A stretch of DNA of 64,000 nt from Drosophila persimilis (lineage: Eukaryota; Arthropoda; Insecta; Diptera; Drosophilidae). A model generated the notes under the pieces. It saw only the letters and a list, made by a program, of their open reading frames with translations, ran no database searches and had not been told where the DNA came from. Each line of letters starts with the position of its first letter. Position 1 is the first letter of the stretch. The stretch spans positions 5,146,001 through 5,210,000 of the forward strand of contig NW_020825317.1 in the NCBI RefSeq assembly GCF_003286085.1. The letters are read 5' to 3'. Positions 41,852 through 52,860 of this stretch are shown here, one piece after another. The translations under genes were made by a program, and so were the position numbers.

Positions 41852-42383
41852 ACAAAGGGAGCTTTTTTTCTTCCGAAGGAATGTCCAACTCATTTCGAAT
41901 GATGGCCTGCTGTAATCTTGATGCAGCAAATATTCCTGCATCACTTTGACTACCTTTGAACCCTAATTCAATAAAAATAAATTTACAGTTAGAATCGCAG
42001 CGCCTTGAAGAACAATTGAGAAACATTTTTTATAATTAAAAAAAATAATCCGAGCCAGAATTTGTTGGGCATTTTATACGGCAATGTTTGCCGTCAATAG
42101 CCCCAATGCAATTGGGAAAACTTGACTTTTCGTAAAAGTCATGCGCGATTTTTTTGTACTCTGTACAGTCTGGTGGGATCATGTGAGTCGAATTCAATTC
42201 TTCCCAAATCGCTGAGCATGTTTCTGGAATTATTTTCCGCAAAGTGCTTTCCGCTATTCGAAAGCTAAATGCAAGTGCTCTCATCGAAGTACCAGTCGAC
42301 AAATATTTGAAACATTTCATATTTTTATTTTCAGCGGAGCAGTGCAAAAAAATGTTTAAATATTTAAAAGACGAATACCGCAA
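41852..42383 (-). pseudogene. PIF/Harbinger transposase, central and 3' fragments
   Basis: 42383-42036 reads YLSTGTSMRALAFSFRIAES, then FPNCIGAIDGKHCRIKCPTN, which has the GAIDG...H block with the first catalytic Asp of the DDE domain. 42026 downward reads DSNCKFIFIELGFKGSQSDA and GIFAASRLQQAI, the block with the second Asp region (family form DVG...SD). Between the two a few codons and the frame are lost (FF then stop). The N-terminal part appears to be the fragment at 45370-45620, separated by later insertions. The MADF gene on the opposite strand begins in the overlapping region. Confidence 0.8.
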
Positions 42384-42829
42384 GGCTCAGCGAAATGTGC
42401 CAAAACTCGTATCAGGAGCAGCAGCAACGGAGCCTCACGTTTCCAAAATTAAATATTTTAATTTAATGCATTTTTTAAAGGATGATTTCGGTGGAGACGG
42501 TGCCCCGGACGACACATCAATGCCATTTAGTGCTGAACTGTACGACACCGAAATTGACATGACAAAATATGACATCGAAAAGCCAGGAGTGTCCAAACGA
42601 CATAACAAACGACAAAAAGACATGGACAACGAACTCATGGAAATTGAACACAAAAAACTAAAACTCTTGGAAAAGGAAATTGAAAATAATACAAATAACA
42701 AAGACTCAGACGATATGTTATTTTCAAAAGTTTAATACCTTTGCTGCCGAGCTCCCTGTCAGCAAGCCAAAAACTGCGGATGAGGACGGACATTCAAAAT
42801 GTCGTCCTTAAATATTTGGAGGAAGATTA
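42330..42829 (+). pseudogene. MADF/BESS-domain companion protein of PIF/Harbinger element
   Basis: The frame starting near 42335 carries the end of a MADF (Myb/SANT-like) domain: CKKMFKYLKDEYRKAQRNVP, SKIKYFNLMHFLKDDF. A charged coiled-coil-like stretch follows (RHNKRQKDMDNELMEIEHKK, LKLLEKEIENN) and the frame ends at 42735. One base out of frame the sequence continues FFKSLIPLLPSSLSASQKLR and TDIQNVVLKYLEED then stop (42829), a good match to the BESS motif normally found at the C-terminus of MADF proteins. A single-base frameshift near 42722 separates them. PIF/Harbinger elements are known to encode a Myb-like DNA-binding partner of the transposase. The MADF N-terminus is missing. Confidence 0.7.
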
Positions 42830-42975
42830 ATTTTATTTATTTTCATAATTTATATATTTTGTTAGTCATTTCTTTCTTTCTTTATTTATTATTATTTGTA
42901 TGTTACATACCTTACAGACTTTACATACATTATACCTTCATACATACTCTAACTACACATTCATACATCTAATTA

Positions 42976-44272
42976 CCCTGTGAACCAAAGGGGTCAATTG
43001 ACCCCTCTCGAACTAGTTCTGTGCTGTTTACCGCGCAACTAGCTACGCAACTAGTTACGCGGGAAGCGAACGCGGACCAGTCGAAAAAGAACCGAAAAAC
43101 GAAGGTGCAGATGCCTTCGTTTTGTTTTCGAAGTCGACAAATAACCGCAATTCCGTGGAGTTATGAAGAAAACGCGAACAAGATTTACAATACAGTGCCC
43201 ACTCAGCTATTTTTTACCGAGCCACACCATGCAATAAGCACCGAAATGGTAAGTTAATCGTGATATTTTACTGTACTTGCGCTCGTGGAATGCAAGAGAC
43301 AAGAATTTACACAAACAAAATGGAAGAGTCGTTTGTGTCATTAAAAAAGTGAGAAAACAAATTAATAAATAAACTATAAACAGGTACGTGCAAATATATT
43401 ATATATTTTAAATAAAATGATGAGCAATAGATATTTGCGTAGACTCCGTAAGTGTGAAAGGGAAGCTAACCTTGCAAAGTTAGCGTTGTGCAGGGAAGAA
43501 AAAGAGGCAGAAAAAGTGGAAGAAAAAGAAATTCTGATAGAAGAGGAGGAATTCAGGACAACAGCAATGAAATCAATACTCCATCCAGCTGGCGTTTTAA
43601 GTAGCTTGCACTTCATACTGAGCAAACACATTGTCCTAGCATTTAATGTCGATGGGGTCCAAGGGAAGAAGGCCCTTAGGACCCACAAAGAATTCTTTGC
43701 AGGTAAAATACCATTTACACAGCTAGAGATTTAAAAATGTTTCATATTAAATGAAACAAATATTAATTACAGAATGTATTCCGCCTGGCGATGAGCCACC
43801 CGAAAGCACTTTACGGAAGGCAATGCAGAGGATGAAGAAGAGAGTATTTAAAAAGAAGTGTCTTACAAAAAACCAGGAGTAGGCTAAGCAGCATATAATT
43901 AAAAATGATTCGTTTATATTGAAAGACATTGAGTTTTTATTTTTGTATTATTCCAGACTGACAGATTGACTACTACCAGTAGTCAGTTCGGAGCTAGTTA
44001 CTGGTAACTAGGTCAGAACTAGCTACGGGTAATCGAAGGGTAGTCGAGTGGGTAACTAGTTGCTGACTTTCTTCTGGTAACTAACTCCTGAGCAACTAGC
44101 TACGAGTAATTGAAGGGTAATCGAGCGGGAACCAGGGGTGGTTCCGCCCTAGGACATGCATGTGTTAAATTCTCCGCTGAAATACATTGCGGGTAATCGA
44201 TCTGGAACCAGGGAGGTGAGAATAGTAGCTTGGGCGGCACCGGTACGGAACTAGTTGCCTGGTACTAGAGGG
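42976..44272. mobile_element. Putative DNA transposon with CCCTGTGAACC / GGTACTAGAGGG ends
   Basis: The ends are related to those of the next element (CCCTGCAGTACC). Subterminal regions are packed with ACTAGTTACG/GTAACTAG words: 43005-43070 on the left, 43980-44260 on the right. A three-exon gene lies between. Flanking hexamers TAATTA (42970-42975) and TACATA (44273-44278) agree at only four of six positions, so the boundary is not proven. The stretch 42830-42975 to its left is AT-rich with TACATAC repeats and no gene. Confidence 0.5.
43111..43882 (+). CDS. Three-exon gene, intact after splicing, DUF4806-like
   Basis: Exon 1 runs 43111-43248 (MPSFCFRSRQITAIPWSYEE, ending TEM before GTAAGT). 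Exon 2 is 43384-43702, after AAACAG and before GTAAAA. Exon 3 is 43773-43882, after TTAATTACAG and ending in TAG. Phases fit (0, then 1), giving 188 codons with no stop. Residues 60-100 are a charged coiled coil (CREEKEAEKVEEKEILIEEE). The following HPAGVLSSLHFILSKHIVLA and FNVDGVQGKKALRTHKEFFA segment resembles the DUF4806 region of proteins encoded by insect transposons (GKKxFxxLK motif). The C-terminus is basic (RMKKRVFKKKCLTK). It lies between putative transposon ends, so I infer a transposon accessory or DNA-binding protein; the family match is tentative. Confidence 0.55.
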
Positions 44273-44278
44273 TACATA

Positions 44279-45293
44279 CCCTGCAGTACCAGCATTGAGC
44301 GATGACGAATGTCATCTACAATGTCATCGAGGCGTTGACGCCAGCCAAATCGAACCCTTTGTTTTTTCTTTTGTTTCTTTCTTTTCCGCGCGTGCCGAAC
44401 GTAATTCGGTTCTGCCGACCGTGCGCAGTAGCAGAGAACTTCGTTTTATATGTTCGTTTTCTTTGCGCCTGCGTCGACAGAACTCTTTTGCTTTGTTCTT
44501 TTTGCTAATTGCAATTGTCAGACGGAGTTCTAAAAAGTGATTATTAATCTGGAGTTTTAATAAGTGATTATTAATTATTAATCTGCGATTATTATTATTA
44601 TCAGGTAAGTGCAGTTTTGAATTAATTAATAATGTGTTGTGCGCGTGTTAAATAAAAAAAATCTCAATTGTATAAAAAGTTAAATTTATGGAAAAACGGT
44701 GTTCAAATTATATTAATGTTTCGCTGCATTCACATTATATTTCTTTATTCTTCTCTTATGCTCGGGAATAAAAGAAGAATAAAGAAATAGAATATAAATC
44801 CGTATAATCTGCGGTGGGCATGAAATTGCAATTTTTGAGCAGTCCAGCAGCAAAACAAACAACAAAAAGTAACCCTTATTTGTGCGGCTTGGCTCGCTTA
44901 TTATGTGCATGATATTTATGTAGAAATCATGCACTTAATAAGTGATGATTTTTTGGCTTAAATCATCGCTTATTAAATGCATGATTTTTGCCTAAATATC
45001 ATGCACATAATAAGCGATGATTTTTACCTAAAAATCATGCATTTTATAAGCGATGATTTAAGCCAAAAAATCATCACTTATTAAGTGCATGATTTTTTCC
45101 GAAAAATCATCGCTTATTAAATGCATGATTTTTCGGCAAGGCTCGATGACAATGTCATCGATTATGCCCTAGGACATCTCCATGTTAATGTCATCAGCTC
45201 AGCGTATGGCCGGTCATCAACTATGTCATCGGGGGTAGTGACGCTGTCATCGACGTGTCAGCAGCTGAGTCATTAATGACCGGTACTGCAGGG
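44279..45293. mobile_element. Non-autonomous DNA transposon with 12-bp TIRs and 6-bp TACATA target duplication
   Basis: CCCTGCAGTACC (44279-44290) and its exact inverse GGTACTGCAGGG (45282-45293) are flanked on both sides by TACATA (44273-44278, 45294-45299). The left subterminal region has GATGAC...ATGTCATC words (44300-44335) and the right has six or more (45149-45275). The interior holds a GC-poor promoter-like stretch and the hairpin array at 44885-45140. No transposase can be read, and the open frames of 60-80 residues are not convincing. The end sequence resembles that of the neighbouring element, suggesting one family. Confidence 0.85.
44885..45140. repeat. Alternating inverted-repeat array (GCATGATTTTT / GCGATGATTTTT words)
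   Basis: At least six TGCATGATTTTT-type and five AAGCGATGATTTTT-type words alternate in both orientations, separated by TTATTAAATGCAT-like spacers. Adjacent words pair into hairpins with GGCTTAAATC, GCCTAAAT or CCGAAAAA loops. The whole can also fold on itself. Confidence 0.88.
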
Positions 45294-45369
45294 TACATAC
45301 ACACATACATATATTCATACACACACATACTCACATAACTACATACACATAACGAAAAATAAACAGTAC

Positions 45370-45620
45370 AAATAAAAAAAGGTTCCTTTACGAACCGCAA
45401 TGTAACAAAAAGACTTTCTTTGGGTCCAATGGGTTCTCGAAAGAAGGTCTGCTGCTTTTGAATTCGCGAATCAATTTTATTTAAAATATAGTCAAAGGTC
45501 TCAACCTGCATTCTTGCGTATTCGACAAATTTTATTGGGAACCTTCGAAGCTGCTACATATGGTGAAGCTCCCCAAGAACCGGTCGATCCCGAAAAGTTT
45601 CGTGCACCCAAATCACTCTG
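45370..45620 (-). pseudogene. PIF/Harbinger transposase N-terminal fragment, second copy
   Basis: The minus strand reads ETFRDRPVLGELHHM, then QLRRFPIKFVEYARMQVETF, YILNKIDSRIQKQQTFF and REPIGPKESLFVTLRFV, after which similarity ends. It lacks one base pair step present in the copy at 15559-15741 (HHM then stop). It continues where the fragment at 42383 begins (TLRF then LSTGTSMRAL), so the two probably were one gene. Confidence 0.75.
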
Positions 45621-45806
45621 CGTATTTTCCGTTCATTTAATAGTTTCTTCATGTGCACATTTTCGCACAGTAACATTTTACGCACGCGCGACAACATTTT
45701 GGGAACGCTTAAAGAGAGAGAGGCTATGGCTTTCAGCTTTCAGCAATCAGATCAGCCGACAATGTACGCACCTGCAAGCTGATTCTGCCTGAAAAAAGCT
45801 CTCAGA

Positions 45807-45895
45807 TAAGCTGAGTTTTCAGCTCCGATTTCAGCTGAGCTTTCAGCTCCGATTTCAGCTGAGCTTTTAGCTCCGATTTCAGCGCCGATTTAAGA
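45807..45895. repeat. Tandem 24-bp repeat, second copy
   Basis: Same AGCTGAGCT/CAGCTC-rich unit as 15937-16025. Confidence 0.8.
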
Positions 45896-46612
45896 GTCAA
45901 CAGATCTGAGCCCTCCGCTTCGAAAGATCCGTTGCGATGCGCGGCACAGATTAGCTCAGCTGTTCCCTAAATCGAGCTTGCATGCACCCACCCCAATTAT
46001 GCCATGACCTGCATCGCTCATTGGCCCACGGTTATTGCATGCGATATGCCCGAGCACCATAGCAATAACCTTCCCTGGATCTGGACTGTGCAACCGCAAC
46101 CGCAACCGTTACAATTCTCAGAGTATTAGCTTCTGTTGGCTTCCTTTTTTAATGTGTCTCATCTCCTTTCTTGAGGGACGGTTCTTCTTGTCGTCAGTCT
46201 GTCTCATTTCTGGGCTTGTCAGTAATGAGAGACTCGCTCCGAGGGGATCAAAAGAGCGATGAGAGCGAGATACCCTAATTCACAAACCGCCTTGCACTAC
46301 CACATGCCCAGTACAAAGTGCTTACAAAGCAACGGCAAGAGACTGCTCGAATGCTGATATAAGCCCCTCGCATTCGAAATGCCTGACTGGCTCCCAGGTG
46401 TTTTCGTTTCTAGGGAATCCCCTCCACCCTTCCTGAATGCTGGACACCTCAGGAAACTATGACGGGACTCTTAAATTATCCTTCGATTTTTTCGAGGAGT
46501 CGCGAAGGTGTCGAATTTTACATGTGAGGGTTTGTAGGCGACAGAATCGTCTTTTAGAGAACATAATGGGTTTGGGAGTCCTCAGTCCTCAAGCAAACAG
46601 CCACAGAAAGCG

Positions 46613-47188
46613 GTGGAAGAACCACAAGGATCTATGATGCAGGTATTCAGGGAGGAAGAACCTCAGAGAATCCAGCAACAACAACAGAGATACCAGGAGG
46701 TATTAATTTGGGTGCCGAATGAACGCATGTGGCCCATCTCGACTTGGCTTCATCCAGCAGACAAATCCTCCGATTTATCAAATAATGGAAATGTTGAAAA
46801 TGACAATTCTGATAGTTGGTTAAACTTAGATCTTAATTCTCAAAGTACGGAAAATAAAGAAAATGAGCCTGAAAATTTTGAATTCGAAATCGCCAACAAC
46901 ATACCTACAGATAACCAGATGGATGAGTTGACGGAGGATGCCATCGAATACCTAGCAGGTTATGTTATTAAAAAGTTGGGACTTTCTTATGAGTTTTCAA
47001 AAAGATCGACATTTACCTACGTGGATGAGGTATCGCATGGCGGACTAATAAAACCGTCGGAAGAATTTAAACATAAAATCAAAGAATTTGAATTAATATT
47101 TATACATTACGTAAAAGAACATTTTAATTTAACCACAAATGTTAGGGCAAAATTATCAGGAGCAGCCACAGACGGAAACCTTCTATGA
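46613..47188 (+). pseudogene. P-element/THAP9-like transposase C-terminal fragment, second copy
   Basis: 191 codons, differing from 16537-17112 at a handful of residues (QGSMMQ, PNERMW, KEFELIFIHYV). It carries the same C-terminal signature (DAIEYLAGYVIKKLG, EVSHGGLIKPSEEF) and the same junction to element C at about 47214. The upstream 46344-46590 segment replaces a shorter segment of copy 1. Confidence 0.78.
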
Positions 47189-47341
47189 AACCCTTCGCGC
47201 CTTTTCGAAAAATTCAACGCTGAAAGGGAAAAAAACAACACTGCCGAAGCGACAAAAGCCATCTCCGCAACATCAGCGTAAACCCTCGTTAAATAGCGCC
47301 ACCTCCGATTCTAAAGCCAACAGAAGAAATCAGCCAACGCC

Positions 47342-47860
47342 ATGAACGCCGCACCTGAAGACCACGTCGGAACGAACGAAATCGTCGACCTCACGGGGGA
47401 CACCGACTCGGAGGGGTCCGATGTCGACACGGACACGGAGAGCGGAACGTCGTCCGGCAACAGCACGGACGACGGAGAAGAGTACCCCACGGACTCGGAG
47501 GAGGAGACCCTCGAGACCCGGAGGTACGACCCCCCGCCGCCATACTCCCGTCACTGCCCGCCGGGCAGCATCACCTTGCAAGGACGACCGTCGGAGCTGC
47601 CCTCGTACCAGCGAGCACAGAGAGGCACCCCACCACGCGGCACGCGGACTTCGACCTCTTCCCCCATGGGCGATAGATTCAGCGACTACTCTAGGCCCCG
47701 CGACGCGACCCCCGACCTCCGCGGGCCCATCAACACCGACGAAGAGGACAGTCCCGATGAAGACACCAGTCGCCATGGGACCACTACCCCGAACGAGGAC
47801 CCCAAAGCCGACGAACCCATGGAAATTGATGACATCAACACAACGCACCCCGACGCCTGA
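47342..47860 (+). CDS. Element C third ORF, N-terminal part, third copy
   Basis: 172 codons, the same length as 17266-17784, with P to T at residue 28 and L to Q near residue 93. The SUMO-interaction motif (NEIVDLTGDTDSEGS) and PPPPYSRH are kept. A +1 change of frame is again needed to continue. Confidence 0.65.
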   Translation: MNAAPEDHVGTNEIVDLTGDTDSEGSDVDTDTESGTSSGNSTDDGEEYPTDSEEETLETRRYDPPPPYSRHCPPGSITLQGRPSELPSYQRAQRGTPPRGTRTSTSSPMGDRFSDYSRPRDATPDLRGPINTDEEDSPDEDTSRHGTTTPNEDPKADEPMEIDDINTTHPDA

Positions 47861-47861
47861 G

Positions 47862-48149
47862 GTGTACGAGCTATCTGCTGCCGAGTACGCCGCCCGTTGG
47901 ACGGTGGCTCCGCCAGAGTGGACAACGAACACCGCCAACCGAATCCTGCCAACGTCTCTAATCCAGGAGGTACTGTGGCGACTAGAGCCGCGGGTTCGGA
48001 CCCTGTTCGATAGTTGGTGGTTCGAGCAAAGGTACAGGATCCACCGCCGCACACCCGACGCACGAGTCTTCGTAACTCTCGTCGGGGAAGAAAGGGGAGG
48101 GTGTAACGAAACTAAAAGGTTTCGATACAATCCGTCCCCCGACTTATAA
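47862..48149 (+). CDS. Element C third ORF, C-terminal part, best-preserved copy
   Basis: Open without a break from VYELSAAEYAARWTVAPPEW through RILPTSLIQEVLWRLEPRVR, FDSWWFEQRYRIHRR and DARVFVTLVGEERGG to FRYNPSPDL and stop. The conserved W-x-APPxW and RILPxSL words align with element B. The long 242-codon open frame that includes it (from 47421) reads an Arg/Pro-rich shadow of the acidic N-terminal part upstream. Confidence 0.6.
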   Translation: MYELSAAEYAARWTVAPPEWTTNTANRILPTSLIQEVLWRLEPRVRTLFDSWWFEQRYRIHRRTPDARVFVTLVGEERGGCNETKRFRYNPSPDL

Positions 48150-48813
48150 TGAGAGCATCGCACCACACCCCGCAACCGACGCCCCCTCTCCGCAAGCAAC
48201 CAACACGCGCCAACTCCATAACGATGACCAAAGACATCAGGTCACGCGAACTTTCCCCACTCCAGGCCAAGCCATCGGCCGAGTGCGGTCTTCCGGGTTC
48301 ATCGACGGAGGAAAGTCGACGCCGCGAAAATCTTCGACGATCACCAAGAACGGCAAAGTGCACCCCGACGCGGAAGTGCATTTGTCAAACCCGCAGACCC
48401 AGCAATACGGGCCTATACAAAGACGGCGACGAGAACCAAAGGAAAACTTACGCAGAGACCCGGTCCGGAGTACAGACGCGGTAGCCGGAACTCACGAGAA
48501 GACAGCGGCGACGAAGTAAAATAAGTTCATTTAAACCACTAATAAGTACAATAAAGTGTCAAATTATCGAAGTAAAAACACCCGATTGCGTAAGTTCACT
48601 CCAATTAGTCGACGCACCGACGCCACCCAGCCCTGAGTCCACGCAGCCGTTTCGTATGCACGACGAGCGTCGCCCATTCTAGCCCGATCCGCCCCTCTAC
48701 GATAGGCCGCCCCCGACGCCGCCCTTACGGTTCCATCCAATTTCTAAAAATTTCTTGTGGATTGACCCCTGGACGGGACTGAGCTTACCTCAGCCTGAAA
48801 TAGGTCCATCACA
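48149..48813 (+). mobile_element. Element C 3' LTR-like end, third copy
   Basis: Near-identical to 18062-18726 with AATAAA intact (48549 region) and the same ATCACA end. Confidence 0.55.
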
Positions 48814-50111
48814 AGACAAATCCTCCGAATTCACGGCACGTATCATTTACTGTGGCGCTTAAAAATACAAGAAAGATTTCAGTTTTACCCAAAAAAAGAA
48901 ACCTAACTTTTGTTTGATTAGGCTTCTATTTTTAAGCCGTAGAAGCAGAAAAAGCTGCGCATTCCGCAGTAGAATTGTTCAAGTTCCCATCCAACTGCAC
49001 GGAAACCCCCGCAACCCACGCAACCACCGCACCACTGGATCACCCTGATGCTGCACGATTAGTGAAGAAATTATAAAGAAAAACGCCGCAAAAGTTTGTT
49101 CTTTACAATGCTCCGTTTAATTCCGACACGTATATTTACATTCCTATATTTCGTTTACTTAAGATCAGAAACAAAAAAATATATATACGTCCAACTTCAC
49201 GATGTGCTTGCCACGAAGGAAAAAATTAACAAGGGCTCAGTTCCTCTAGGACTGCGGTATTTATACCTTTTTGTCGCTGCGCAGTGCAAACACACACAAT
49301 CATGGAAGCAGAACTGCTCTACACGAGCAGTGCTGCCAGAAATTCAGAGCTAGATTCAAAAATAAATCGCAAAAATGGCTAAAACTGAAAATAAATACAC
49401 TTAAAATTAGACAAAGACCCCTGGAATAAAAAATGCTGTGGTTTTTTTGATTTTGGTTATTTTAGCGATAAATTAACAGATATGTGCAGATATTAAGAAT
49501 AGCCCAACAGAATAGATCCAATAATTTGTATGCAAAAATAAAATCCAGACGAGAAGAAATATACATCTAAGGCTAAAATAAAAGCTGAATGTATTTAAAT
49601 AAAATACTAAATTGCTTGTAAAAGCATTTTGAAAATTTTATAAGCCATTTCTAGCTATGTCTTAAAATATGCTCAAATGGCTGCACTGTACACAAGCTCT
49701 CGGTGTGCTGGCGCTGCTACATAACTGTATATGTACGTATGACGTACATACATAAATATAAGCGAGAAAGAAAACGTTCGGGTTCGTGCGAGGGGAGGAG
49801 CGAGCGATAGAAATACATGCTCTCGTTTGGTTGCTGTTCTGTCTGGTAGCAGCGCAGAGGCAAAATTAGGGACTTCACATTCTCTAACAATTGTTATGTT
49901 GTTGTAATTTTTGTCGTTTGCTTTGCCATCTTTCTGCCCGCTGGACGACAGGCTCGGCAGAGGTCGTGCGCCGCCGCATCCGACGCAGAACCGTTTGGAA
50001 TATTTCTATCTCTCTCACGCCTCTCTCTTTGCATGCTTCGTTAGCTTGCAGCATGCGGAAGTGAGAGAGATAATCTGCCATCGCGTTGCTGGTAGCTTGT
50101 TGGCACACAAA
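48814..50111. other. Non-coding mobile-element sequence, third copy
   Basis: Copy of 18727-19991. It keeps the GCATGCGGAAGTGAGAGAGA segment also present at 40685. No supported gene. Confidence 0.6.
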
Positions 50112-50789
50112 ACGAGGGGGAACGTTGTGAGTTGCTGCGGACACTGCAACTCTACAGTTATACCCGATACTAAGTCAGTATGGCTCTCCTCCGGCAGACG
50201 CCGCTAATATTAAACGACACGACAACGAGTGCGTGCGAGAGAGACAGAAAATCAGTCTGAGCGTGACGTCGGGCGCTGCGTAGCCAGTGCAAGCCAGTGC
50301 AGCCAGATTCAGCTATCTGATAGATATGGTCATTATCTATGATTTTGCGTTTTTAGTTTTCTCGTATCCTCAATATTGTGGATGCAACGCCCTTTGTGGG
50401 GGCGGAAGGGGGTGGGGCGAAATTTTGAGATATGCGTTTTATAGTGAGATCTAACAGGAGTGCGGATACTAAATTTGGTTACTCTAGCCATAATAGTCTC
50501 AGAGATTTGTGAATATCCCCAGATTTGCATCCTTTGCTGGGGCGGAAGGGGGTGTGGCGAAATTTTGAAACAAACTCGTCTCGGTCCGATATATTAGGAG
50601 TGTGGATACCAAATTTGGTTGCTCTAGCTTTTATAGTCTCTGAGATCTAGGCGCTAATGTTTTACTCTAAGCAAAGCCGCCTATGCTACGTGTGTGTTAG
50701 AGAGAGACAGGGCGAGATAAAATGAAATTGTTTTCTTGATGCTGCTATAATAATAATACGAGAATAATACTCATTTTGAGTATCGGGTA
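50112..50789 (-). mobile_element. DINE-1/ISY-like element, internally deleted, third copy
   Basis: Same internal deletion as 19992-20704 (AATAATACG to AGAATAATACTC), plus a further loss near 50285 where GTGCAAGCCAGTGCAGCCAG replaces the TATAAAAATGATCTG region. The last bases before the transposase fragment are shortened. Confidence 0.88.
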
Positions 50790-50794
50790 AACCG

Positions 50795-51240
50795 AAGCGT
50801 AGTTGCCTCTCAGATTTGATTAAGATTTTAAATGAAGAAAATTTGAACGTTAGGCCTTTTTATAGATTTAATTGCAATGAAAAGCCTGAAAAATGCAAAT
50901 AGGAGGCGGCTCTTATTTGCATATTGGTTAATCAAAGCAATTAAACAAATTATCGGTGATTCAGAATCTTCCCGATATATTAAGTATTAATGTTAATGTT
51001 GACGGGCTTCCATTATTTAAAAGTTCTCGTGCACAATTGGGGTCTATTTTTATTAGAGTAAACAAATTAAGCAAATTTCCGGTCTTCCCCAAAGGTATTT
51101 TTGCGGGTCACAATAAGCCATTTAATTCTGAAGAGTTTTTGTCAAAGTTCACAAATGAGTTGTCCGATTTAAAGGCAAATGGCCTCACCATTCGAGCTGT
51201 TGTTTGCGATGCTCCTGCAAGAGCATTTGTTACAGGCACA
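50795..51240 (+). pseudogene. DNA-transposon transposase fragment, second copy
   Basis: Same INVDGLPLFKSS-type core as 20720-21176 with a 2-base deletion near 50890 that shifts the upstream part. It is open from 50956 (NLPDILSINVNVDGLPLFKS) into the captured antisense segment. Confidence 0.65.
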
Positions 51241-52055
51241 CCTGCTGATGAGTGGCTGGTGGTGGCGGTGGCAGCAGTGCCACAGAGGGTGGCGGCGGAG
51301 GTAGCGCCGCCGATCGCATGTGCTGCATATGGGCCTGCGGTGCCATGTGCTGGAACATGTTGCAGTGCTGCTGCTGCTGCTGTTGCTGCTGCTGGTGGGC
51401 AGTGAGGTGGTGCTGCTGTGGCTGGGCGGGATTCACATCGGGCGCTGTCTGCAGTATGATCTCCGGCTCCAGGTTGAGGGCCATATCCTGATCGTCCTGC
51501 GTGTGCTGCTGGCCCCGTAGCGCTGCCAGAGCAGCCGCCTGGGCAGCGGCCATGGCCGAGGCGGACACATCTTGGCCGTACTCCTGCTTGATGCCGTTCG
51601 GGCCCGCGTACAGCGTGGCACTCAGGTTCTGGTGGAGAATGGGGTGGCAAAGCTGCGGCATCAGCGTGACGCTGGTGATGGGCAAGGCGGGGTACGCGAA
51701 CGACCGCGGCTGCTGTTGTTGTTAGTTGCTGGCCCTGGGAGGTTGGCGGTAGACCAACATCGGGCTTGACAACAGGCACTGGCTGTAGTATGGCCGCGAA
51801 CTCGGGCGGGAGCTGTGAGGGATCGGTCACCAGGTATCCCTTCTTGCGGTCCTTGCGTATCTTGTCACGCAGCTTCTCGAGCTGCCGGAAGGCCTCGTTC
51901 GCCCTCCGCGCCTTCTTTCTGTCCCGATCGCGCTCCTGCTCCAGCCGCCGGTACTCGCGATTCATGCGCTTGATATGCTTCCTCTCGCGATCCCTCTCCC
52001 GCTGTATCATCTTCAGCCGCAGCTCCTCCTTGGAAACGGCAAGCTGGAGACACAC
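51230..52055 (-). pseudogene. Captured host-gene-like fragment, second copy, frameshifted
   Basis: Identical in layout to 21167-21991, but an extra A at about 51725 (GTTGTTAGTTGC) breaks the frame after the first polyglutamine position. The helix-rich N-terminal part and the C-terminal Q/P-rich part are therefore in different frames. The 315-codon open frame through 51108 is the result of this shift and continues into antisense transposase sequence; it is not a real protein. Confidence 0.6.
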
Positions 52056-52063
52056 TTTATGGC

Positions 52064-52860
52064 CAAAATGGGGAAGTGGATGACCCCCGAAGAGGAGGCA
52101 CGCTAAAAGTTCATCATGCGTTAACGGGATCGCGCCCTTTCTTAAAATGAAGGGTAATGAAGACTTTTTAATTATTTTGGCTGTGGTTCAACAGCAAAAG
52201 CCCACAACAGCAACGGCAGAAGAAAAACTCGGAAAACTAAAGCGAAGTAACGACGCGCCAGCAGCGAGAAAGAGAGACAAAAGTCACCGACGCAGCGTAG
52301 ACGCCGAACGACGGCGCCAGCCCTCTGCCGCCGCGAGAATGACGACGCTGGCCGCCCACGCTGGCGCTGGATCGAGAGAGTTCTGAGGCTGGAGAAGAAC
52401 AACGGGGATTAAGAGATTCGTTTTGAAGCAGTCGTAGGAGTCGGCCGTGTTTGCGGATAAAATTCGAGTGGCGTACGAAAAGTAAAACACGTGGCGGACC
52501 AGATCCACGCCAACGCGGGGGAAGATCCTGCATCGACGCTGTGCTTACGGGGAGAAGACCCTGCATCGATACTACACTTACGGAGAGGAGATCCTGCATC
52601 TACGCTGCACCCACGGGGAAGAGGAGGCTTTCGACGAATACAAGCGTGGGAGTTCAGGGGTAAGCGAGTCTCTGGACGTGTATACGGGCTGCTGAGCGGT
52701 GCGATAGGTAGGGAACCAAGAAAGAATAAAGTGAAATGTAATATAACAGAAACATAGCACGACCACCAACAATCTATACACTAGGGAACCTGGAGGCCCG
52801 AGGCTTCATCTTCTCTGCCCTTCCTCCCGCCTCGTGCCCGAGTCTGTGTGATTCCATCCA
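52064..52860. other. Element-derived non-coding stretch before the hairpin array, second copy
   Basis: Copy of 22000-22685 up to 52749, followed by about 110 bp (AACATAGCACGACCACCAAC onward) that copy 1 lacks together with four hairpin units. The open frames overlap in all phases and are not supported. Confidence 0.5.

Noticed and set aside
51108..52055. 315-residue minus-strand protein
   Set aside because: Product of a one-base insertion relative to the 21167-21991 copy, reading through two unrelated sequences.
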